Shown here: positions 1 to 9,017 of the stretch, one piece after another
Position numbering within the stretch: the stretch's first letter is position 1
Layout: each line of letters begins with the position of its first letter
Assembly (NCBI RefSeq): GCF_003008575.1
Contig: NZ_CP027667.1
Coordinates: 2,112,501-2,176,500 of the forward strand
Direction of reading: 5' to 3'
Length of the DNA: 64,000 nt
Source of the DNA: Melaminivora suipulveris
Lineage (GTDB): Bacteria > Pseudomonadota > Gammaproteobacteria > Burkholderiales > Burkholderiaceae_C
Position numbers and translations under genes: made by a program
Notes under the pieces: model-generated
Told to the model about the DNA's origin: nothing
The model's database searches: none
The model's input: the letters and a program-made list of their open reading frames with translations, nothing else

Positions 1-537
1 GAAGAAGCCCAGGATGATGACCACGTCGTGCAGGTTGGCGATGATGGCCGCGACGCCGAATTTCCACTCGAAGCGAAACGCCAGGTACACGACGATGCCC
101 AGCACCACCATGCCAAGGGCCATCAGGCCGCCGTGGACCAGTTCCTCGCCCACCTGCGGGCCGACGAATTCGGTGCGGCGCAGCACCACGCCGGCGTCCT
201 GGGTCTTGAGCGCGGTGAGCACCTGCTCGCTTTGCTGCGCCGAGGTCACGCCCTTTTGCACCGGCAGGCGGATCATCACGTCGCGCGAGGTGCCGAAGTT
301 CTGCACCACCACGTCGGGGTAGCCCAGGCCCGCGACGGTCTCGCGCACTTTGCCGATGTCCGCCGTCTGGGTATAGGCGACCTCCATGACGGTGCCACCG
401 GTGAACTCCACCGAAAGGTGCAGCCCGCGCGTGACCAGGAAGAACACTGCCAGGGCAAAGGTGATGAAGGAAATCGCGTTGAGGATCAACGCGTATTTCA
501 TGAACGGGATGTCCCGCTTGATCCGGAAAAACTCCAT
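1..537 (-). CDS. secF: Protein translocase subunit SecF (N-terminal 179 residues, cut by window edge)
   Basis: SecF is the partner of SecD in the inner-membrane complex that uses the proton gradient to help SecYEG finish protein export. The visible part begins MEFFRIKRDIPFMKYAL, has a first membrane helix at about residues 17-36, then the conserved SecF opening LSVEFTGGTVMEV and a small periplasmic domain, and runs off the window inside the later membrane helices (EWKFGVAAIIANLHDVV). The ATG at 535-537 is the only start placing the first helix correctly. It is the third gene of yajC-secD-secF, about 100 bases after secD. The 3' end lies outside the window. Confidence 0.95.
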   Translation of the reverse strand, partial: MEFFRIKRDIPFMKYALILNAISFITFALAVFFLVTRGLHLSVEFTGGTVMEVAYTQTADIGKVRETVAGLGYPDVVVQNFGTSRDVMIRLPVQKGVTSAQQSEQVLTALKTQDAGVVLRRTEFVGPQVGEELVHGGLMALGMVVLGIVVYLAFRFEWKFGVAAIIANLHDVVIILGFF

Positions 538-553
538 CTTCTTAATCCTCGTT

Positions 554-615
554 TGGAGTTTTCAGTGAAAGCTCATATGCGCGCAGCGCATGTGATGCTG
601 AAGCTAAAAACTCCA
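554..615. repeat. Inverted repeat between secD and secF
   Basis: In the gap between secD and secF, the 9-base arm 554-562 (tggagtttt) pairs with 607-615, and an inner palindrome atgcgc-gca-gcgcat sits in the loop around 578-592. The block has no long T run, so it does not look like a strong terminator. It may be an mRNA-stabilising or processing hairpin that tunes secF relative to secD, or a small dispersed palindromic repeat. The pairing is seen in the sequence; the role is inference. Confidence 0.5.
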
Positions 616-636
616 TGACTACTTATTCCTTCGCGT

Positions 637-2538
637 TCATTCGGTGCCGGTGCGGCCGGCCACGGAGCGCAGTTGCGAGGTGTCCTCGGGCCTCCAGACC
701 TGGCCGATGGCCACGCTCTTGAGCTTCTTTTGCCGGCCATACCAGAGGTTGACCAGGCCACGCGAGAAGAACACCGCCGAGAACATGCTGGTCAGAATGC
801 CGATGGTGTGTACCACGGCAAAGCCGCGCACCGGGCCGGTGCCGAAGGCCAGCAGCGCCAGGCCGGCGATCAGCGTGGTCACGTTGGAGTCCAGAATCGT
901 CGCCCAGGCGCGGTCGTAGCCGGTGGCAATGGCCGCCTGCGGCGCGACGCCGGCGCGCAGCTCCTCGCGGATGCGTTCGTTGATCAGCACGTTGGAGTCG
1001 ATCGCCACGCCCAGGGCCAGCGCCATGGCGGCAATGCCGGGCAGGGTCAGCGTGGCCTGCAGCATGGACAGCACGGCAATCAGCATCAGCACGTTCACCG
1101 ACAGCGCCAGCGTCGAGAACACGCCGAACAGCGCGTAATAGACGCACATGAAGGCGGCGATGGCGGCCATGCCCCAGACCACCGACTGCACGCCGCGCGA
1201 GATGTTGTCCGCGCCCAGACTCGGGCCGATGGTGTATTCCTCGATGATCTCCATCGGTGCGGCCAGCGAGCCGGCGCGCAGCAGCAAGGCGGTGTCGTTG
1301 GCTTCCATGGTCGTCATGCGCCCGGAGATCTGCACCCGGCCGCCGCCGATCTCGCTGCGGATCACGGGCGCCGTGACCACTTCGCCCTTGCCCTTTTCGA
1401 ACAGGACGATGGCCATGCGCTTGCCGATGTTCTCGCGCGTGATGTCCTTGAAGATGCGCGAGCCCTTGGCGTCCAGCGTCAGGTTCACCGTGGGCTCCTG
1501 CGTCTGGCTGTCGAAGCCCGGCTGGGCGTCGGTCAGGTTCTCGCCGGTGAGCACGACCTGCTTCTTGACGATGATGGCCTGGCCGTTCCTGTCCAGATAT
1601 TTCTCGTCGCCGAAGGGCACCGGGCCGTTGCCCAGCTCGGCGGCGCGCGCCTCCGTGCCTTCATCGACCATGCGCACTTCCAGCGTCGCCGTGCGGCCCA
1701 GGATGTCCTTGGCCTTGGCCGTGTCCTGCACGCCGGGCAGTTGCACCACGATGCGATCCAGGCCTTGCTGCTGGATGACCGGCTCGGCCACGCCCAGCTC
1801 GTTGATACGGTTGTGCAGCGTGGTGATGTTTTGCTTGAGCGCCTGCTCCTGCACCCGGCGCAGGGCCTCGGGCTTGATGCTGGCGCTGAGCACGGTGGCG
1901 TCGCCGTCCGGGGCGCTGGTGGTCACCAAGTCCTGGAACTGGTCGGCAATCAGGTTGCGCGCCGCCGTCGCCATGGCCTCGTCGCGCACGCGCACGCGCA
2001 CGCTCTGGCCCTCGCGCACGACGCCGCCGTGGCGGATGTTTTTCTCGCGCAGCGCGGTGCGGATGTCGCCGGCGTAGCTCTCGGCCTTCTTGGTCAGCGC
2101 CGCCTGCATGTCGACCTGCAGCATGAAGTGCACGCCGCCGCGCAGGTCCAGCCCCAGGTACATGGGCCGCGCATGGATGGCGGTGAGCCAGTCGGGCGAG
2201 CGCGAGACCAGGTTCAGCGCGACGATGTACATCGGATCGGCCGGATCGGGGATCAGCGCCTTTTCCAGCACGTCCTTGGCCTTGAGCTGCTCGTCGGGCG
2301 TGGCAAAGCGCGCGCGCACCGAGGTGCCTTCCAGCACCACGGAGTCGGACGTGACGCCGGCCGCCTTGAGCGCCTGCTCGACGCGCTCGAGCACGCCCGA
2401 GTCCACCTTGACGGTGGCCTTGGCCGAGGACACCTGCACGGCAGGCGCCTCGCCGAAGAAGTTGGGCAGGGTGTAGAGAAAGCCGATGAGCAGCGCGACC
2501 ACGAGGATCGCGTACTTCCAGGCCGGATAACGGTTCAT
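637..2538 (-). CDS. secD: Protein translocase subunit SecD
   Basis: 633 residues, a typical length for proteobacterial SecD. It starts MNRYPAWKYAILVVALLIG, giving an N-terminal membrane anchor at about residues 8-26. It carries the P1 signature GLDLRGGVHFMLQVD near residue 130, the large periplasmic domain (about 150-440), and five more membrane helices in the last 170 residues with the conserved LALGVAIDSNVLINERIREEL. SecD with SecF captures substrates emerging from SecYEG in the periplasm. It lies 89 bases after yajC and about 100 before secF in the usual gene order. The product is clear. Confidence 0.97.
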   Translation of the reverse strand: MNRYPAWKYAILVVALLIGFLYTLPNFFGEAPAVQVSSAKATVKVDSGVLERVEQALKAAGVTSDSVVLEGTSVRARFATPDEQLKAKDVLEKALIPDPADPMYIVALNLVSRSPDWLTAIHARPMYLGLDLRGGVHFMLQVDMQAALTKKAESYAGDIRTALREKNIRHGGVVREGQSVRVRVRDEAMATAARNLIADQFQDLVTTSAPDGDATVLSASIKPEALRRVQEQALKQNITTLHNRINELGVAEPVIQQQGLDRIVVQLPGVQDTAKAKDILGRTATLEVRMVDEGTEARAAELGNGPVPFGDEKYLDRNGQAIIVKKQVVLTGENLTDAQPGFDSQTQEPTVNLTLDAKGSRIFKDITRENIGKRMAIVLFEKGKGEVVTAPVIRSEIGGGRVQISGRMTTMEANDTALLLRAGSLAAPMEIIEEYTIGPSLGADNISRGVQSVVWGMAAIAAFMCVYYALFGVFSTLALSVNVLMLIAVLSMLQATLTLPGIAAMALALGVAIDSNVLINERIREELRAGVAPQAAIATGYDRAWATILDSNVTTLIAGLALLAFGTGPVRGFAVVHTIGILTSMFSAVFFSRGLVNLWYGRQKKLKSVAIGQVWRPEDTSQLRSVAGRTGTE

Positions 2539-2627
2539 GGTCGCGCTCTTTGTCTCAGAAACGGGCAGCGGGGCGGACCTGTCCGGTGCGCCCCGTTGTC
2601 ATTGGCTGCGTGCTTCAACGCAGCGGA

Positions 2628-2960
2628 TTACTTGACCGTGCCCTTGGGCAGCACCTGGGTCACGGCGCTGCGCTGCACCTGCACCTCGACGCCGTTGGCG
2701 ATCTCCAGGTGCATGGTGCCTTCGCCCAGGCGCGTCACGCGGCCCAGCAGGCCGCCGGCGGTGGCCACCTCGTCGCCCTTGGCCAGGGCTTCGATCATGG
2801 CCTTGTGCTCTTTCTGGCGCTTCATCTGCGGGCGGATCATGATGAAGTACAGCACCACGAACATCAGCACCAGCGGCAGCATGCCGGTGAGCGAGCCCAT
2901 CAGGCCGCCCTCGGCGGCGGCGGCAGGGGCGGTCTGGGCGAAGGCGGAAGAAATCAGCAC
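2628..2960 (-). CDS. yajC: Sec translocon accessory subunit YajC
   Basis: 110 residues from a GTG start at 2958-2960 (read as M-LISSAFAQTAPAA), preceded by GGAG eight bases upstream. The open frame continues further upstream, but the family starts with this short ISSAFAQ-type leader, so I reject the longer start. One membrane helix (MLPLVLMFVVLYFIMIRPQ, about residues 27-45) is followed by the hallmark MIRPQMKRQKEHKAM and a small cytoplasmic beta-rich domain (GDEVATAGGLLGRV). YajC joins SecD and SecF in the holotranslocon. The tgt gene often found just upstream is absent; the neighbour is a divergent mscS. Confidence 0.93.
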   Translation of the reverse strand: MLISSAFAQTAPAAAAEGGLMGSLTGMLPLVLMFVVLYFIMIRPQMKRQKEHKAMIEALAKGDEVATAGGLLGRVTRLGEGTMHLEIANGVEVQVQRSAVTQVLPKGTVK

Positions 2961-3130
2961 GGCGAAGGCTCCGGAAAACGGCAGTCGGTAAAGGGCAAAA
3001 AGGGGCCGGATGCGCGCAGGCCGTGGCGGCGCTGACGCGCGGGCAGCCGGACATTGTATGCGTCGGTCCTGTAGCGGCCTCCAGCCGCCCAGCCGCCCCT
3101 GGAGCCGCCCGCTGGCAGTGTGTTCGGCAT

Positions 3131-3190
3131 GAAATATGACTTCAGTCCGCGTGCAGCAAGCGTGTGCAGCTACTAAAACAATAGTCAAAA
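3131..3190 (-). repeat. Dispersed Comamonadaceae-type repeat, copy 1; yajC-mscS gap
   Basis: Read on the minus strand, this has the order of elements seen in the other copies: an A/T-rich attgttttagtagct segment, cgcttg, then cgcggactgaag. It lies in the 399-base gap between yajC (start 2960) and mscS (start 3360). Apart from this copy I see no gene in that gap; it must hold the two divergent promoters, but none is clear enough to place. Confidence 0.6.
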
Positions 3191-3359
3191 GCCCCGCCCA
3201 TCACCCGGTTGCTTCGATGCGGTGGGTACCGGCCATCGTCGGCCTGGACCTACTGCCGCGCGCCGCGGTCCGGGCTAGCATGGTCCGCGCTGCGCCACTG
3301 GTTTGCTCCCGTGGCGCTTTTGCTTGGACGCGAACGATGGACAGGAAAGGGGTGTTTGC

Positions 3360-4538
3360 ATGAGTTGGCTACCGGATTGGGCCTGGCTGCACGGGCAGCT
3401 GTTCTGGGGCATGTCGGCCGCCAGCGTGCTGATCGCCGCCGCTGCCGCCATGGCGACCTATCTGCTGCTGACCCTGCTCTTGGGCTGGGCGCAGCGCCGC
3501 GTGCGCCGGCACGAGCAGCAGCGCGGCGACCAGGCTAGCCAGCCCGGCCAGTCCAGCCGGGCCAGCCTGCTGGCGCAGCTGTTGGCCGGCACCAGTCATC
3601 TGCTGATACTGCTGGCGGCGGTGCTGGTCGGCCTGGGGCTGTTGGACCTGCCCGAGCGCTGGCATGCGCGCGTGAGCCAGCTGTGGTTCCTGGCGGTGGC
3701 GGTACAGATCGGCCTGTGGGGTGCGCGCGCCATTGGCGTGGCGGTGGACCGCTACCGCGCGCACCATGGCGCCACCGGGCCGGGGCAGGCCAGCGCGTCG
3801 GCCACGCTGATGTCCTGGGGCCTGCGCACGGTGCTCTGGGTCACGGTGCTGCTGGCGATTCTCTCCAACCTCGGAGTAAACATCACCGCCTTCATCGCCA
3901 GCCTGGGCGTGGGCGGTGTGGCGGTGGCGCTGGCGGTGCAGAACATCCTGGGCGACCTGTTCGCGTCCATGGCGATTGCCGTGGACAAGCCCTTCGAGGT
4001 GGGCGACTTCATCGTCGTCGGCGGCATCTCGGGCACGGTGCAGAAGGTGGGCGTCAAGACCACGCGCATCCGGGCATTGAGTGGCGAGCAGGTGGTCATG
4101 GGCAACACCGACCTGCTCAAGCAGACCATCAACAACTACCGGCTGATGCGCGAGCGGCGCATCGTGTTTGCGTTCAGCATCGCGCAGGCCACGGCGCCGG
4201 ACAAGGCCGAGGCGGTCTCGCGCGCTGTCGCCGAGATCGTCCGGGCGGTGCCCAAGGTGCGCTTCGACCGTGCGCACTTCAAGGGCTTTGGTGCCAGCTC
4301 GCTGGACTACGAGGTGGTCTACATCGTCGAGGACCCGGACTACAACCTGTACATGGACGTCCAGCAGCGCATCAACCTGGCGCTCCTGGGGCGGCTGCAG
4401 GCGCTGGACGTGCAGCTGGCCGTGCCGGTGAGTCGGGTGCAGGTGGCAGCGGGACAGGGCGCGGCCGGCGCGCAGGGCGACGTGCAGGCGCAGGCCTGGG
4501 AGGCCGCCCGGGCAGGCGGCGCCGCGGCGGCTCCATAA
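3360..4538 (+). CDS. MscS-family small-conductance mechanosensitive channel
   Basis: 392 residues from the ATG at 3360, preceded by aggaaagggg; an upstream in-frame start at 3303 has no such site. The first 190 residues hold about four hydrophobic helices. The MscS core follows: ITAFIASLGVGGVAVALAVQ (pore-lining helix rich in Gly/Ala), NILGDLFASMAIAVDKPFEVGD and GTVQKVGVKTTRIRALSGEQ (beta domain), then the cytoplasmic vestibule. Such channels open under membrane tension to release solutes on osmotic downshock. Stand-alone gene, divergent from yajC. The extra N-terminal helices resemble YnaI/YbdG-type relatives rather than minimal MscS. Confidence 0.9.
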   Translation: MSWLPDWAWLHGQLFWGMSAASVLIAAAAAMATYLLLTLLLGWAQRRVRRHEQQRGDQASQPGQSSRASLLAQLLAGTSHLLILLAAVLVGLGLLDLPERWHARVSQLWFLAVAVQIGLWGARAIGVAVDRYRAHHGATGPGQASASATLMSWGLRTVLWVTVLLAILSNLGVNITAFIASLGVGGVAVALAVQNILGDLFASMAIAVDKPFEVGDFIVVGGISGTVQKVGVKTTRIRALSGEQVVMGNTDLLKQTINNYRLMRERRIVFAFSIAQATAPDKAEAVSRAVAEIVRAVPKVRFDRAHFKGFGASSLDYEVVYIVEDPDYNLYMDVQQRINLALLGRLQALDVQLAVPVSRVQVAAGQGAAGAQGDVQAQAWEAARAGGAAAAP

Positions 4539-4539
4539 A

Positions 4540-4570
4540 AAAAGCGAGACCCGGCGGGCCTCGCTTGCTG
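4540..4570 (-). terminator. Intrinsic terminator of the indolepyruvate oxidoreductase gene
   Basis: Read on the minus strand, gcgag and ctcgc arms flank a C/G-rich centre and are followed by a run of seven T. It sits between the convergent ends of mscS (4538) and the oxidoreductase (4591). The T run exists only for minus-strand transcription, so it chiefly stops the oxidoreductase transcript. Confidence 0.8.
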
Positions 4571-4590
4571 CCACCATGCGCGCCGTGCGC

Positions 4591-7500
4591 TCAGGCGGTG
4601 GCAGGCTGCTGCGCCGCTTGCGCCTGCGGCTGGCGCCAGCGCTGCAGCAGCGCATCCCACTTGGCGCGCGCCGCCTTCAGATGGCGCTCCTTCACGTGGC
4701 CGTAGCCGCGGATGTCCTCGGGGATGCGCGCGATCTCGACGGCCAGCGGCAGGCGCTCGGGCGTCAGGCCGGTCAGCAATTCGTCGATGGTGGCGCGGTA
4801 CTGCTGGATCAGCGCGCGCTCGGTGCGCCGCTCCTCGGTCTTGCCGAAGGGGTCCAGCGCCGTGCCGCGCAGGCCTTTCATCTTCGCGAGCACCGTGAAC
4901 GCCTTGCGCATCCACGGGCCGTAGCTTTGCTTGACCAGCTCGCCCTTGTCGTTCTTCCTGGCCGTCGTCGGCGGCGCCAGGTGGTGCACGACACGATAGT
5001 CGCCCTCGAACATGCCCTCGATGCGCGCGACGAAGGCCGGGTCGGTGTGCAGGCGCGCCACCTCGTACTCGTCCTTGTAGGCCATCAGCTTGAACAGGTA
5101 GCGCGCCACGGCTTCGGTCAGGCGCGTGCCCTGGCCCAGGCGCTCCTCGGCCGCGCGCACCTTGTCGACGAAGGCGCGGTATTCCTCGGCATAAGCGGTG
5201 TTCTGGTAGCCCGTCAGGAAGTCCACGCGTTTGGCGATGACCTCCGCCAGGCCGGGCTTTTTCACGAACTGGATGACCTGGGAGGTGGTCAGCAGCGCCC
5301 GCACCTGCGCCGGGTCGTGCGCCATGCGCCGGCCCCATTCGAAAGCGGCCTGGTTGCTGGCGACCTGCACGCCGTTCAACTCCATGGCGCGCATCAGCGC
5401 CGCGTGCGACAGCGGCACGCGGCCCTTTTGCCAGGCGTAGCCCAGCATCAAAGGGTTGGTGTAGATGCTGTCGCCCAGCAGCTGCGTGGCGGCTTCGCTC
5501 GCGTCGATCACGCCCAGCAGCTCGCGGCCCACGGCCTCGCCAATGGCGGCCTCGCAGCTGCCTGCGGGGAACTGCCAGTCCGGGTTGTGCACGAAGGCCG
5601 CAGCCGGCGTGCCGTGCGTGTTCAGCGCGACAAAGGTGCGCCCCGGCTGCATGGCGGCCAGCGTGACCTTGTTGGCGGCGACGATGGGGTCGCAGCCGAT
5701 GATCAGGTCGGCCTTGGCCATGTCCACCTTGGTGGTGTGGATGGCGTCGGGCCGGTTGGCGATCTGCACATGGCTCCAGGTGGCGCCACCCTTTTGCGCC
5801 AGGCCCGCCGCATCCTGCGTGATGACGCCCTTGCCCTCCAGATGCGCGGCCATGCCCAGCAGCGAGCCGATGGTGATCACGCCCGTGCCGCCCACGCCGG
5901 CGACGACGACGCCAAAGGCCTCCTCGGCCACCGGCAACACTGGCTCGGGGATGGGCGGCAGGCTGGCCAGGTCGCCCTTCTTTTCCTTCTTGGGCTTTTT
6001 CAGCTGCCCGCCTTCGATGGTCACGAAGCTGGGGCAAAAGCCCTTGACGCAGGAGTAATCCTTGTTGCAGGTGCTCTGGTTGATGCGGCGCTTCCTGCCG
6101 AAGTCGGTCTCCACCGGCTCCACCGACAGGCAGTTGGATTGCACCGAGCAGTCGCCACAGCCCTCGCAAACCAGCTCGTTGATGATCACCGTCTTGGCGG
6201 GCGTGGCCAGCTTGCCGCGCTTTCTGCGGCGGCGCTTCTCGGTGGCGCAGGTCTGGTCGTAGATCAGCGCCGTGCAGCCGGAGACCTCGCGCAGCTCGCG
6301 CTGAATGCGGTCCAGCTCGTCGCGGTGGAAGACTTCGATGCCGGCGGGCAAGTCGTTGAGCAGCTCCGGGCGCCCGTCGCGCGCGGCGTTCACGGCGTGC
6401 GTGCGGCCGGCGTATTTCTCGGGCTCGTCGGTCACCACCACCAGCTTTGCCACACCCTCGGCCAGCAGGCTGTGCGCGATCTGCGCCACCGAGTGGCCCT
6501 CGGGGCGCTCGCCGACCTGCTGGCCGCCGGTCATGGCCACGGCGTCGTTGTAGAGGATCTTGTAGGTGATGTTGGCACCCGAGGCGATGGACTGGCGGAT
6601 CGCCAGCAGGCCGCTGTGGAAGTAGGTGCCGTCGCCCAGGTTGGCGAAGATGTGCTGGTCCTTGGTGAAGGGCGCCTGGCCGACCCAGGTCACGCCCTCG
6701 CCGCCCATCTGCGTGAAGGTGCTGGTGTTGCGGTCCGGCATCCAGTTGGCCATGTAGTGGCAGCCGATGCCGGCCACGGCGCGCGAGCCCTCGGGCACGC
6801 GGGTGCTGGTGTTGTGCGGGCAGCCGCTGCAAAACCACGGCATGCGCTCGCCGGTTTGCAGCTCCTGCGCCGCCAGGCCGCGCTCGCGTGCGTCGATGAT
6901 GGCCAGGCGCTCGTGCATGCGGGCCGCGATGTGCTCGGGCACGCCGCGCTTGGCGAGGCGCTTGGCAATGGCCTTGGCGATCAGCGCCGGCGTCAGGTCG
7001 GCCTGCGGGCGCAAGAGCCAGTTCTGGCTCGGGTTGGGCATGCCCCACTCGCCGCCGGAGTGGTCGCCCTCGACCTCGTCGAACTTGCCCAGGACCTGGG
7101 GGCGCACGTCGGCGCGCCAGTTGTACAGCTGCTCTTTCAGCTGGTATTCGATGACCTGGCGCTTTTCCTCGACCACCAGGATTTCCTGCAGCCCTTGGGC
7201 GAAGTCGCGGGTGATGGAGGCCTCCAGCGGCCAGACCACGTTCACCTTGTGCACGCGGATGCCCAGCTCGCGGCAGGTGGCGTCGTCCAGGCCCAGGTCG
7301 ACCAGCGCCTGGCGCATGTCGTTGTAGGCCTTGCCGCTGGCGATGATGCCGTAGCGGTCGTGCGCGCCGCTTTCGATCACGTTGTAGTTCAGCCGGTTGG
7401 CGCGCACGTAGGCCAGCGCGGCGTACCACTTGTAGTTCATCAGGCGCGCCTCCTGCTCCAGCGGCGCGTCGGGCCAGCGGATGTGCAGGCCGCCCGGCGG

Positions 7501-8220
7501 CATCTCGAAGTCGCCGGGCAGGATGATCTTCACCCGGTCCGGATCGACCGAGACGCTGGCACTGGACTCCACCACCTCCTGGATGGTCTTCATGCCCGAC
7601 CACAGGCCGGAGAAGCGGCTCATGGCAAACGCATGCAGGCCCATGTCCAGGATGTCCTGCACGCTGGAAGGGAAGAACACCGGCGTGCCGCAGGCCTTGA
7701 AGACATGGTCGCTCTGGTGCGCGGCCGTCGAGCTCTTGCTGATGTGGTCGTCGCCCGCCACGGCGATCACGCCGCCATGGCGCGCCGTGCCGGCCATGTT
7801 GGCGTGCTTGAACACGTCCACGCTGCGGTCCACGCCCGGCCCCTTGCCGTACCAGATGCCGAAGACGCCGTCGTACTTCTTGCTGTCGGGGTAGACGTCC
7901 AGCTGCTGCGTGCCCCACACGGCGGTGGCGGCCAGCTCTTCGTTCACGCCCGGCTGGAAGACGATGTGCTCGGCCGCCAGGTGCTTGCGCGCGGCCCACA
8001 GCGCCTGGTCGTAGCCACCCAGCGGCGAGCCGCGGTAGCCGCTGATGAAGCCGGCGGTGTTCAGGCCGGCCGCGGCGTCGCGCTGGCGCTGCAGCATGGG
8101 CAGGCGCACGAGAGCCTGCGTGCCGCTCATGAAGGCGCGGCCCTCCTGCAGGGTGTATTTGTCGTCGAGCGTGACGGTCTCAAGCGCACGCCGGACGTGC
8201 TCGGGCAGGGGGGCGTTCAT
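4591..8220 (-). CDS. Indolepyruvate:ferredoxin oxidoreductase family protein, fused subunits
   Basis: 1209 residues in one polypeptide, the fused form common in proteobacteria. Residues about 1-600 are the thiamine-diphosphate part (GFISGYRGSPLGGYDQ early; GGEGVTWVGQAPF and NLGDGTYFHSG near 500-530). Residues about 683-735 form a ferredoxin-like cysteine cluster (EGCGDCSVQSNC, then CNKDYSCVKGFCPSF). From about 765 the gamma-type domain begins (GVVVAGVGGTGVITIGSLLG), and the C-terminal part is the helical domain usual for this family. It converts aryl pyruvates or related 2-oxoacids to acyl-CoA with ferredoxin as acceptor, late in aromatic or branched amino-acid breakdown. Divergent from an Lrp-type regulator that probably controls it. 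Confidence 0.92.
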   Translation of the reverse strand: MNAPLPEHVRRALETVTLDDKYTLQEGRAFMSGTQALVRLPMLQRQRDAAAGLNTAGFISGYRGSPLGGYDQALWAARKHLAAEHIVFQPGVNEELAATAVWGTQQLDVYPDSKKYDGVFGIWYGKGPGVDRSVDVFKHANMAGTARHGGVIAVAGDDHISKSSTAAHQSDHVFKACGTPVFFPSSVQDILDMGLHAFAMSRFSGLWSGMKTIQEVVESSASVSVDPDRVKIILPGDFEMPPGGLHIRWPDAPLEQEARLMNYKWYAALAYVRANRLNYNVIESGAHDRYGIIASGKAYNDMRQALVDLGLDDATCRELGIRVHKVNVVWPLEASITRDFAQGLQEILVVEEKRQVIEYQLKEQLYNWRADVRPQVLGKFDEVEGDHSGGEWGMPNPSQNWLLRPQADLTPALIAKAIAKRLAKRGVPEHIAARMHERLAIIDARERGLAAQELQTGERMPWFCSGCPHNTSTRVPEGSRAVAGIGCHYMANWMPDRNTSTFTQMGGEGVTWVGQAPFTKDQHIFANLGDGTYFHSGLLAIRQSIASGANITYKILYNDAVAMTGGQQVGERPEGHSVAQIAHSLLAEGVAKLVVVTDEPEKYAGRTHAVNAARDGRPELLNDLPAGIEVFHRDELDRIQRELREVSGCTALIYDQTCATEKRRRRKRGKLATPAKTVIINELVCEGCGDCSVQSNCLSVEPVETDFGRKRRINQSTCNKDYSCVKGFCPSFVTIEGGQLKKPKKEKKGDLASLPPIPEPVLPVAEEAFGVVVAGVGGTGVITIGSLLGMAAHLEGKGVITQDAAGLAQKGGATWSHVQIANRPDAIHTTKVDMAKADLIIGCDPIVAANKVTLAAMQPGRTFVALNTHGTPAAAFVHNPDWQFPAGSCEAAIGEAVGRELLGVIDASEAATQLLGDSIYTNPLMLGYAWQKGRVPLSHAALMRAMELNGVQVASNQAAFEWGRRMAHDPAQVRALLTTSQVIQFVKKPGLAEVIAKRVDFLTGYQNTAYAEEYRAFVDKVRAAEERLGQGTRLTEAVARYLFKLMAYKDEYEVARLHTDPAFVARIEGMFEGDYRVVHHLAPPTTARKNDKGELVKQSYGPWMRKAFTVLAKMKGLRGTALDPFGKTEERRTERALIQQYRATIDELLTGLTPERLPLAVEIARIPEDIRGYGHVKERHLKAARAKWDALLQRWRQPQAQAAQQPATA

Positions 8221-8384
8221 GGTGTGTCTCCGTGGTGTGGCGTGCCTCTTGGGCGGCGGGCACGGCCAGGCGCGGCCGGTAGGCCGAGAGTTTGCAGTGT
8301 ATGCCCGGCAAGCCGATATGTCTTTGCGTTCTTTGCCGCGTTAACCCTGATGCGCGCAAGAATCTTTCCGAAAACAATGAAAAA

Positions 8385-8861
8385 ATGGAAACACTCGATC
8401 GCTACGACCTGGCCATCCTGCAGGAGCTGCAGCGGGACGCGCGCCTGACCAACGCCGAGCTGGCTCAGCGCGTGGGCCTGTCAGCCGCGCCGTGCTGGCG
8501 GCGGGTGCGCGCGCTGGAGGAGTCGGGCTTCATCCGCGGCTACCGCGCCGAGATCGACCGGCACAAGATCGGCCTGGGGGTATTGGCCTTCGTGCGCCTC
8601 GATGCCGAGCGCAGCCGCGGCGACCTGACGCGCGCCATGGAAGAAGCCATCGCGCGCATCCCCGAGGTCGTCTCGTGCCACTACATCAGCGGCACCGGCA
8701 CCTTCGAGCTGCAGGTGGTGGCGCGCGACCTGGACAGCTTCTCGCAGTTCGCGCGCACGGTGCTGCTCAACCTGCCCAACGTGAAAGACATGCACACCAG
8801 CTTCTCGCTGGGCGAGGTCAAGGCCGGGGGCGCGCTGCCGCTGGCGCATCTGAAAGCCTGA
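8385..8861 (+). CDS. Lrp/AsnC-family transcriptional regulator
   Basis: 158 residues from the ATG at 8385. An open frame extends 31 codons upstream, but the family starts at METLDRYDLAILQELQ. The N-terminal winged helix-turn-helix (LTNAELAQRVGLSAAPCWRRV, about residues 20-42) is followed by the ligand-binding RAM domain (about 65-145), with the usual ISGTGTFELQVVARD. These proteins sense amino acids or related metabolites. The gene is divergent from the indolepyruvate oxidoreductase across 164 bases, so control of that gene by an amino-acid signal is likely. This is inference from layout. Confidence 0.92.
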   Translation: METLDRYDLAILQELQRDARLTNAELAQRVGLSAAPCWRRVRALEESGFIRGYRAEIDRHKIGLGVLAFVRLDAERSRGDLTRAMEEAIARIPEVVSCHYISGTGTFELQVVARDLDSFSQFARTVLLNLPNVKDMHTSFSLGEVKAGGALPLAHLKA

Positions 8862-8890
8862 GCGCGCACCCACGCAGCGGGAGTGTTGCG

Positions 8891-8940
8891 TCAAAAAAAA
8901 TAGCAAACAATCTATGATTCACGCCGGCTGAAGGCGGTTT
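8891..8940 (+). repeat. Dispersed repeat, copy 2
   Basis: Contains aatagc, an A/T spacer, then cacgccggctgaaggcggttt, matching the tail of the other copies. It follows the Lrp gene and lies upstream of the MFS gene. Confidence 0.6.
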
Positions 8941-9017
8941 CGATGCAGATTCTGCCCCGCCGGGCAGCGCGAGGCGCGTCGCACGCCGCGCCGCCCGTGC
9001 GGCCACAATGCGCCAAC

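Noticed and set aside
673..2991. Long plus-strand frame opposite secD and yajC
   Set aside because: Antisense shadow; secD and yajC are unmistakable on the minus strand.
4576..8448. Long plus-strand frame opposite the indolepyruvate oxidoreductase
   Set aside because: Same antisense effect of high GC3; composition is repetitive and there is no recognisable family. The minus-strand gene has Fe-S, thiamine and Rossmann motifs in order.
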